Shown in pieces: positions 1 through 6,386 of a DNA stretch of 6,386 nt. Each line of letters begins with the position of its first letter. Within the stretch, counting starts at the first letter, position 1. Under the pieces are notes generated by a model, which was given only the letters and a program-made list of their open reading frames with translations, was not told where the DNA came from and made no database searches. This DNA comes from JBCBTJ01 sp964597685 (lineage in GTDB: Bacteria; Pseudomonadota; Alphaproteobacteria; Caulobacterales; Hyphomonadaceae). Where the stretch lies: NCBI GenBank assembly GCA_964597685.1, contig CAZQZC010000159.1, positions 1 to 6,386 of the forward strand, in the 5' to 3' direction. The position numbers and the translations under genes were made by a program.

Positions 1-1
1 G

Positions 2-664
2 GTTCCGCTGACCGCGTATATGGGCCCGCTCGGGGCGTCGGGCATGACCGCCTATTTCGGCTTGATGGACATCGGCAAGCCCAAGGCGGGTGAAACGGTC
101 GTCGTCTCGGCGGCCGCTGGCGCGGTGGGCTCCATGGTGGGCCAGATCGCCAAGATCCAGGGCTGCCGCGCCGTCGGTATCGCAGGCGGGCCGGAGAAAT
201 GCCGCTGGCTGACAGAGACCGCGGGCTTCGACGCTGCGATCGATTACAAGAATGAAGATGTGGGCGCCGCGCTCGACCGCCATTGCCCAGACGGGATCGA
301 TATCAGTTTCGAGAATGTCGGCGGACCGATCATGGACCAGGTCATCGCCCGGCTGAACGATTTCTCCCGCATGCCGCTTTGCGGGCTCATCTCAACCTAC
401 AACGCGACCGAGCCTGTGCCAGGCCCCTACAATTTCGCCAATCTCCTCATGCGGCGCACCCTGGTGAAGGGCTTCATCATCCTCGATTATCTCGACCGTT
501 TCCCCGAGGGTCTGCAGGCCATGGCGGGATGGTTGATGGCGGGCAAGATCACGTTCGAGACCGACATCGTCGAGGGCCTGGAGAACGCGCCCGCCTCTCT
601 GGAGCGGCTGTTCACCGGCAAGAACCTCGGCAAGCTGATCGTCCAAGTCAGCGAAGCGCCCTGA
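2..664 (+). CDS. NADP-dependent oxidoreductase, CurA/PTGR-like medium-chain reductase (5' partial)
   Basis: The reading frame is open from the first bases of the window (codons V-P-L-T-A-Y before the internal ATG at 20), so the start lies upstream; 220 residues are visible of the roughly 335-345 usual for the family, leaving about the first 120 missing. The visible part is the Rossmann cofactor-binding half plus the C-terminal end of the catalytic domain. It has the GMTAYFGL helix before the cofactor domain (visible residues 14-21), the nucleotide-binding turn AAAGAVGSMVGQIAK (37-51), the ENVGG strand (104-108), and the family's usual ending with GKNLGKLIVQV (206-216). Known relatives (curcumin reductase CurA, prostaglandin reductase, leukotriene B4 dehydrogenase) reduce the C=C bond of alpha,beta-unsaturated carbonyls with NADPH in the cytoplasm; no zinc-site signature is visible. 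The substrate cannot be read from sequence. It ends in TGA, 87 bases before the methyltransferase gene on the same strand. Confidence 0.9.
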   Translation, partial: VPLTAYMGPLGASGMTAYFGLMDIGKPKAGETVVVSAAAGAVGSMVGQIAKIQGCRAVGIAGGPEKCRWLTETAGFDAAIDYKNEDVGAALDRHCPDGIDISFENVGGPIMDQVIARLNDFSRMPLCGLISTYNATEPVPGPYNFANLLMRRTLVKGFIILDYLDRFPEGLQAMAGWLMAGKITFETDIVEGLENAPASLERLFTGKNLGKLIVQVSEAP

Positions 665-683
665 TCGCCGATCACATTTGGGG

Positions 684-701
684 CCGCCGCAACGCTGGCG
701 G
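684..701 (+). other. Small GC-rich hairpin between oxidoreductase and methyltransferase genes
   Basis: CCGCC at 684-688 can pair with GGCGG at 697-701, leaving an 8-base loop. It lies about 20 bases after the oxidoreductase stop. No T-run follows, so it is not a convincing intrinsic terminator, and a stem this short arises often by chance in GC-rich DNA. The rest of the 665-751 gap shows no promoter I would defend, apart from the ribosome binding site described with the next gene. Confidence 0.2.
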
Positions 702-751
702 ACCGCATTCATGCTAAGTTCCGGCGTTCGCAAGGATGCAGGGAGGGACGC

Positions 752-1813
752 ATGCAACGCGAAATCGATCAGGCGACACTGGAACAGCTGGCCGGCAAGG
801 CCATGGGCGATATCGCCGGCGCAATGGGCGTTTTGATGGCCTATCTGGGGGACCAGGCGGGCGTTTATCGCGCGCTTGAAGGGGCCGGTCCGAGCACGGC
901 GAAGGCGCTCGCCGAACACCTCGGCATGAATGAGAAATACATCCATGAATGGCTCGCGGCGAACGCGGCGCTTGGCTATATCAACCATGACGCTGCGACG
1001 GGGGAATTCTCGCTGTCGCCGGAACAAGCGCTGATTTTCTGCCGCGAAGGCCACCCCGCCTGTATGCAGGGCTTCTTCATGTCGATCCTCAGCCAGATGG
1101 AGACGCACGACAAAGCGCTCGCCACGTTCAAGTCCGGCGAGGGACGGCCCTGGAGCGACCAATCGTCTTGCTGTTTTTGCGGGACCGACCGCTTCTTCCG
1201 TCCGGGCTACGAGGCGAATCTGCTGTCGAGCTGGATTCCCTCCCTAGACGGCGTGGAGGACAAACTGAAAGCCGGTGCGAAAGTGGCCGACATCGGTTGC
1301 GGCCACGGGTCGTCGACCGTGCTCATGGCGAAAGCGTTTCCGAACTCGACTTTTCACGGTTTTGACTTCCACGCGCCGTCAATCGAAAGAGCTCGCGCCA
1401 GGGCGGCGGAGCACGGCGTGACGAACGCCGAGTTCCACGTCGCCACTGCGCAGGGATTCCCCGGCGAGCATTATGATTTCGCCTGTATCTTCGATGCGCT
1501 GCACGACATGGGCGATCCCGTAGGCGCAGCCAAACACATCCGAGAGACGCTGAAGCCGGACGGCGCATTCATGCTCGTCGAACCGCTCGCCGGCGACAGC
1601 GTGGCTGAAAATCTCCATCCGCTCGGGGCGATCTATTACGCGTTCTCCACCACCGTCTGCACGCCCTGCTCGCTGTCGCAGCCCGTGGGTTTGGGGCTTG
1701 GGACCCAAGCGGGGCAGAAACGGCTGACCGAAGTGTTGAACCAGGGCGGGTTCGGCCAGGTCCGGCGGGCCGCGGAAACAGCCGCTAACATGGTGCTGGA
1801 GGCGCGAGCCTGA
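752..1813 (+). CDS. Class I SAM-dependent methyltransferase with N-terminal winged-helix domain (Rv2258c-like)
   Basis: A 353-residue protein. Residues about 8-95 form a helical winged-helix-like domain (short segments around AKALAEHLGMNEKYIHEWLAA, residues 50-70, and a wing near GEFSLSPEQA). In relatives this domain serves dimerisation and active-site capping rather than DNA binding. The Rossmann methyltransferase domain follows from about 165, with SAM motif I VADIGCGHGSS (178-188), an acidic residue ending strand 2 in FHGFDFH (201-207), the strand-4 region FACIFDALHDMGDP (243-256), and LKPDGAFMLVEP (267-278) as the post-motif segment. It probably transfers methyl from SAM to a small molecule in the cytoplasm; the acceptor is unknown. 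The start is supported by GGAGG at 742-746, five bases before the ATG. Nine cysteines occur, including C140/C141/C143 and C303/C306. It may share transcription with the upstream oxidoreductase, but the 87-base gap allows its own promoter. Confidence 0.87.
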   Translation: MQREIDQATLEQLAGKAMGDIAGAMGVLMAYLGDQAGVYRALEGAGPSTAKALAEHLGMNEKYIHEWLAANAALGYINHDAATGEFSLSPEQALIFCREGHPACMQGFFMSILSQMETHDKALATFKSGEGRPWSDQSSCCFCGTDRFFRPGYEANLLSSWIPSLDGVEDKLKAGAKVADIGCGHGSSTVLMAKAFPNSTFHGFDFHAPSIERARARAAEHGVTNAEFHVATAQGFPGEHYDFACIFDALHDMGDPVGAAKHIRETLKPDGAFMLVEPLAGDSVAENLHPLGAIYYAFSTTVCTPCSLSQPVGLGLGTQAGQKRLTEVLNQGGFGQVRRAAETAANMVLEARA

Positions 1814-1815
1814 TC

Positions 1816-1832
1816 AAACCGGGCGCGGGTTT
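1816..1832 (+). terminator. Weak hairpin just after the methyltransferase stop
   Basis: AAACC at 1816-1820 can pair with GGTTT at 1828-1832 around a 7-base GC-rich loop, starting three bases after the TGA at 1811-1813. The stem has only five pairs and lacks a following T-run, so it is at best a weak terminator or 3'-end stabiliser. The remainder of the 1814-1942 gap shows no clear -35/-10 pair. Confidence 0.22.
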
Positions 1833-1932
1833 CAGGCGCTTCTTAAGCAAAGACGGACCGCCGACGTCGCTTGAATCGCCATCGTTCCAGGAGGGGGCGT
1901 TCAGAGCTAGGCTTGAGCACGAATACGACGTG

Positions 1933-1938
1933 GGAGGA
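1933..1938 (+). promoter_or_regulatory. Ribosome binding site deciding the start of the small membrane protein
   Basis: GGAGGA lies four bases before the ATG at 1943. The frame stays open back to a TTG at 1871, but that codon has no Shine-Dalgarno sequence close upstream, and the 24 residues it would add are polar and unlike a conserved N-terminus. The ATG at 1943 is therefore the preferred start. Confidence 0.6.
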
Positions 1939-1942
1939 CATT

Positions 1943-2386
1943 ATGACGGAATCCGCGGCCGACCGGCCGGCAACGCCCTGGCATGTTTGGGCCGTCGGGA
2001 TCGTAACGCTGTTGTGGAACGCTGTCGGGGCTTCGGATTACGTCATGACGCAGATCCGCTACGAGCCCTACATGTCGCAATTCACCGCAGAGCAGCTGGA
2101 GTTCTTTTACGGGTTTCCGGCTTGGGCAAACGGCGCCTGGGCTGTCGGCGTTTGGGGCGCGGTGGCCGGCAGTGTGTTGTTGCTTCTGCGATCGCGCTTC
2201 GCGCTCCACGCCTTTGTGGCGTCGTTCGCGGCGATGGTGCTGACGACCGTCCACAATTTTGGCCTAGCCGACGGATTAAAGATCACCGGCCCCGGCGCGC
2301 TCGCCTTCTCGGCCGTGATCTTTGTTATCGCTTTGGCGCTTGTCTTCTACACCAGAGCCATGGCCCGGGCGGGCGTCCTGCGATAA
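1943..2386 (+). CDS. Small four-helix inner-membrane protein of unknown function
   Basis: A 147-residue protein with four likely membrane segments at about residues 12-31, 63-82, 86-106 and 118-137. A loop between the first two carries the most distinctive residues: WNAVGASDYVMTQ (25-37), then YMSQFTAEQLEFFYGFPAW (43-61). The last segment is followed by a short basic tail ending in RAGVLR. I recognise the pattern (WNA-x-GA-x-DY, a spaced FPAW, then WGAVAGSVLLLLRSR) as that of small membrane proteins common in sphingomonads and other alphaproteobacteria. They are sometimes labelled 'sugar transporter' in databases, without support I know of; I assign no function. The start is chosen on the GGAGGA at 1933-1938. 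The gene ends 9 bases from the 3' end of the oppositely oriented formyltransferase gene. No signal peptide or catalytic motif is evident. Confidence 0.8.
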   Translation: MTESAADRPATPWHVWAVGIVTLLWNAVGASDYVMTQIRYEPYMSQFTAEQLEFFYGFPAWANGAWAVGVWGAVAGSVLLLLRSRFALHAFVASFAAMVLTTVHNFGLADGLKITGPGALAFSAVIFVIALALVFYTRAMARAGVLR

Positions 2387-2395
2387 TCCCGCAGC

Positions 2396-3172
2396 TCACC
2401 AAACGCCGCGGCGCGCGCCGTACCATAGATATTCCCAGATCGTCGGCGCGAAGTATTGCTTCGACGGCATGTCCGCCTCGACCGGCCGCAGATTTCCAGT
2501 CAGCGCGTCTTCCATGGCGCGCACAACGATCTGTTGGGAATTCGCCGCCAAGAGCCAGAGATAGGTGTGAAGATTGTCCCGTTTCGTGACGGGCACCCGG
2601 TTGGTGTAGAGCGTCGCCCCGGTGTCGACGCCCTCGTCGATTAAATGGACCGTCGCGCCAAAACGTTCTGGATCGCCTTTCGCCAAGGCGTAATAGCCGC
2701 CATTGATCCCGCGATAGGCCGGATTGACGCCCGAATGGTAGTTGATGAACGGCGCATCGATGGCGCGCAGCGTCTTGCGGCTCAGAATGCGGGTCGACAC
2801 AACGAAGACGGCCTTCGGCCCGATCGCCCGCAAGAGGTCCTGGCACTTCTCGGAATTCACCGAGCTGACCTTGAGCCGCAATTGGTCAAGCTCGGGTTCG
2901 AACTTCAAATTATGGTCGTAGATAATCTCGGAGACGCGCGCCCTGGCCATGGGCTTGGTCAGCTTGGCGAGCGCCATGGCGCCGACCTGACCGGCCACCG
3001 TCAACGACCCGAGCATTTTGCGCCGCCGACGCCAGAAGACGGAGGACGGCTCCTCTTGCTCTTCGATCACGGGGAACTCGCCGAAACGCTCCCGCAAGGC
3101 GTTGATCATGATCCAGGAATGGGGGCCCCCGCTGGTCAAAACCGCAATGTCATTGGCTTTGTAATTCACCAT
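2396..3172 (-). CDS. Formyltransferase-fold protein, probable N10-formyl-THF-dependent formyltransferase of unknown acceptor
   Basis: A 258-residue protein from the ATG at 3170-3172. The central region carries the formyltransferase catalytic triad seen in PurN and Fmt: N144 and H146 in FINYHSGVNPAYRG (142-155), and D183 in HLIDEGVDTGATL (176-188). The N-to-D spacing of 39 is close to the 38 of PurN. VNSEKCQDLLRAIGPKAVFVVSTRIL (105-130) fits the strand-helix-strand before the catalytic loop. The usual SLLP after the catalytic His is replaced by SGVNPAYRG followed by INGGYYAL, which places it in a divergent subfamily rather than PurN or Fmt. The N-terminus opens with a Rossmann-like strand (IAVLTSGGPHSW, 9-20) and has a basic RRRRK patch (48-52) before a hydrophobic stretch (about 54-71). 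There is no Fmt-type C-terminal tRNA-binding domain. Amino-sugar N-formylation is a reasonable guess given glmS next door, but unproven. The gene is divergent from glmS and convergent with the small membrane protein. Confidence 0.85.
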   Translation of the reverse strand: MVNYKANDIAVLTSGGPHSWIMINALRERFGEFPVIEEQEEPSSVFWRRRRKMLGSLTVAGQVGAMALAKLTKPMARARVSEIIYDHNLKFEPELDQLRLKVSSVNSEKCQDLLRAIGPKAVFVVSTRILSRKTLRAIDAPFINYHSGVNPAYRGINGGYYALAKGDPERFGATVHLIDEGVDTGATLYTNRVPVTKRDNLHTYLWLLAANSQQIVVRAMEDALTGNLRPVEADMPSKQYFAPTIWEYLWYGARRGVW

Positions 3173-3182
3173 TGGGGGATCG

Positions 3183-3188
3183 CTCCTT
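3183..3188 (-). promoter_or_regulatory. Ribosome binding site deciding the formyltransferase start
   Basis: On the - strand AAGGAG lies ten bases before the ATG at 3170-3172, slightly long but acceptable spacing. The frame continues upstream to a TTG at 3218-3220, but that extension would read through this ribosome binding site and the inverted repeat at 3203-3221. The internal ATG is therefore preferred. Confidence 0.55.
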
Positions 3189-3202
3189 GCTGTCGCGGAG
3201 TC

Positions 3203-3221
3203 TTTGCAAAAACCATGCAAA
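3203..3221. repeat. Inverted repeat in the formyltransferase/glmS divergent intergenic region
   Basis: TTTGCA at 3203-3208 and its exact reverse complement TGCAAA at 3216-3221 are separated by 7 bases (AAAACCA in part A-rich). It sits about 30 bases upstream of the formyltransferase start and about 100 bases upstream of glmS. The arms are only 6 bp, so chance is possible, but the AT-rich half-sites stand out from the GC-rich surroundings and the position suits an operator. The remaining intergenic DNA (3173-3322) has TTGACG at 3246-3251, which resembles a -35 box facing glmS, but no good -10 at standard spacing. No glmS ribozyme is apparent and the space is small for one. Confidence 0.3.
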
Positions 3222-3322
3222 CCGAATTAGGACATCGCCTCGAGATTGACGTGCCTGCGCTGCGTGGTCGCCGAATTGGGCTGCTTTAACCGGCGTCATG
3301 TCAGACGGAACAGGAGACGCGC

Positions 3323-5152
<1,830 letters not shown>

Positions 5153-5159
5153 CCCGCGA

Positions 5160-6386
5160 TCAGAACTGGAAATAGACGAAGGGCGCGGCCTCCAGCGGGT
5201 AAAGGGCGAGCGCGCAGCCGGCGACGACGCCAAGTCCGGCCCAGTAGACGCCCGGCAGGCGCAGCGCCGGCGCCTTCGCCAAGCGCTGGACGGCGGGCTT
5301 TCCGGCCATGATGTCCAGGACGACCAGCGCCGGCGCCAGCCACGCCCAAACCGGCAATGTCTGGAGACCGCCCTGGCGAAGCCCCGTAAAGGCCGTCCAG
5401 ATCTCCAACGTGTCGGCGAAACTCTCAGCTCGAAACGGCGCCCACGCGAGCAAAACGAAGAGCTGTGTCGCAGCCAGCCCGACGACGAAGCCAACGCGCC
5501 GCCGGCTCGACGCGAACAGGACACGGTGGACGCACAAAGCCGCCCCGTGCAGCGCGCCCCAGGCCACAAAGGTCCAGGCCGCGCCATGCCACAGCCCGCC
5601 GAGCAGCATTGTCGCCATCAGATTGCGACACGTCTGCGCCAGCCCTCCGCGCCCGCCGCCGAGGGGAATATAGAGATAATCGCGCAGCCAGGAGCTGAGC
5701 GAGATGTGCCAGCGCCGCCAAAAATCTGCTATCGACGCCGCCGCGTAGGGGAAGTCGAAATTGCGTGGAATGTGATAGCCGAACGCCCGCGCGACGCCGA
5801 TCGCCATGAGCGAATATCCCGCGAAATCGAAGTAGATCTGCGCCCCGAAGGCGATCGTCGCGGCAACAAGCGCGGAATTCGACCACGCGCCGAGATCGGC
5901 GTCGCCCGGCGCCAGCGCGTCCCCGAACACCGGGTCGACAAGAGCGCCCAAATTGTCGGCGACGCCAGCTTTGTAGACGAAGCCGAGGACGAAAGCGCGT
6001 GCAGCGGATGCTAGCAGCGGACGGCTGAGCGTCTTGGCCCGCTCCATTTGCGGAAAGAAACTCGCCGCCCGCACAATTGGCCCGGCGACGAGCTGGGGAA
6101 AGAAGCCGATGTAAAGCGCGACCCGGCGCAGGCGGCGCTCAGGCTCCAGGTCGCCGCGGGCGGTGTCCACGACGTAGGAGATCGCCTGGAAGACATAGAA
6201 ACTGATCCCAACGGGCAGGACGATTTGAAGCGCCGGCCAGGAGGGCGAGAGCCCCGCCGCGCTTAGGATCTCGGCAAACGATCCGGCGAAGAAGTCGAAA
6301 TATTTGAAGACGGCGAGGACGCCCAGATTGGCGGCGATCCCAGCGACCAGAATCCCTCGCCGCGCCGTCGACCCCGGGCGCCGGCC
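5160..6386 (-). CDS. AlgI-like MBOAT family O-acyltransferase (5' partial)
   Basis: The frame stays open from the right edge of the window to the TGA at 5160-5162, giving 408 visible residues; about 50-100 N-terminal residues are missing compared with the usual 460-520. A GTG at 6168-6170 is an internal codon, not the start: just upstream, in frame, is the conserved segment LPVGISFYVFQAISYVVD (visible 57-74), typical of AlgI/DltB-type proteins. Further family signatures are GFFPQLVAGPIVRA, QIYFDFAGYSLMAIG, NFDFPYAAASIADFWRRWHI, WLRDYLYIPLGG and LLGGLWHGAAWTF. The last holds the invariant MBOAT histidine (visible 267), with a second histidine at 227. Many hydrophobic segments indicate a polytopic inner-membrane protein. 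Known relatives move acyl groups, usually acetyl, across the membrane for O-acetylation of alginate, peptidoglycan or other polysaccharides, generally with a periplasmic SGNH/AlgJ/AlgX-type partner; none is visible here. The acceptor is unknown. The gene ends 7 bases from the glmS stop. Confidence 0.93.
   Translation of the reverse strand, partial: GRRPGSTARRGILVAGIAANLGVLAVFKYFDFFAGSFAEILSAAGLSPSWPALQIVLPVGISFYVFQAISYVVDTARGDLEPERRLRRVALYIGFFPQLVAGPIVRAASFFPQMERAKTLSRPLLASAARAFVLGFVYKAGVADNLGALVDPVFGDALAPGDADLGAWSNSALVAATIAFGAQIYFDFAGYSLMAIGVARAFGYHIPRNFDFPYAAASIADFWRRWHISLSSWLRDYLYIPLGGGRGGLAQTCRNLMATMLLGGLWHGAAWTFVAWGALHGAALCVHRVLFASSRRRVGFVVGLAATQLFVLLAWAPFRAESFADTLEIWTAFTGLRQGGLQTLPVWAWLAPALVVLDIMAGKPAVQRLAKAPALRLPGVYWAGLGVVAGCALALYPLEAAPFVYFQF

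Noticed and set aside
392..1162. Long open frame on the - strand across the oxidoreductase end and methyltransferase start
   Set aside because: It is antisense to two well-supported genes, has arginine/histidine-rich composition without motifs, and is explained by GC-rich codon bias.
1871..1942. N-terminal extension of the small membrane protein from a TTG
   Set aside because: The ATG at 1943 has a strong GGAGGA four bases upstream, and the extension is polar with no conserved features.
3173..3220. N-terminal extension of the formyltransferase from a TTG at 3220
   Set aside because: The ATG at 3172 follows an AAGGAG site and directly precedes the first Rossmann strand; the extension runs through that site and the inverted repeat.
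2645..3289. Open frame on the + strand opposite the formyltransferase gene
   Set aside because: It mirrors the formyltransferase codons, has no recognisable domain, and lacks a convincing ribosome binding site.
3173..3322. glmS ribozyme/riboswitch upstream of glmS
   Set aside because: That element is known mainly from Gram-positive bacteria, and I see no matching conserved core or pseudoknot pattern in this 150-base gap.
6168..6170. GTG as the start of the MBOAT protein
   Set aside because: Conserved family sequence (LPVGISFYVFQAISYVV) continues in frame upstream to the window edge, so the true start is outside.

Overview
The window looks like an ordinary chromosomal stretch from a GC-rich (roughly 60-65% by eye) Gram-negative bacterium, most probably an alphaproteobacterium. 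This placement rests on protein flavour (GlmS, a four-helix membrane protein of a type I know from sphingomonads and relatives, and a winged-helix methyltransferase) and on codon use. It is an inference, not a phylogenetic result. Six protein-coding genes fill almost all of the window, and the first and last are cut by its edges. I see no rRNA, tRNA, CRISPR array, insertion sequence or prophage gene.

Left part (2-2386, + strand): the C-terminal two thirds of a CurA-like NADP-dependent oxidoreductase of the medium-chain reductase family; then, after 87 bases, a class I SAM-dependent methyltransferase with an N-terminal winged-helix domain; then, after 129 bases, a small four-helix membrane protein of unknown function. 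The three point the same way, but the gaps are wide enough for separate promoters, so a single operon is not assured.

Right part (2396-6386): a formyltransferase-fold protein on the - strand is divergent from glmS on the + strand across about 150 bases that contain a small inverted repeat. glmS is followed, tail to tail with only 7 bases between them, by an AlgI-like MBOAT O-acyltransferase on the - strand whose N-terminus lies outside the window. GlmS makes glucosamine-6-phosphate, the entry point to UDP-GlcNAc, peptidoglycan, LPS and amino-sugar polysaccharides. The formyltransferase and the MBOAT protein would both suit modification of surface glycans, so this half may be an amino-sugar / envelope-decoration neighbourhood. 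That link is an inference from gene order.

Nothing here amounts to a clearly new biological system. The items most worth a second look are the non-canonical formyltransferase beside glmS, the inverted repeat between them, the unassigned small membrane protein, and extra cysteines in the methyltransferase.
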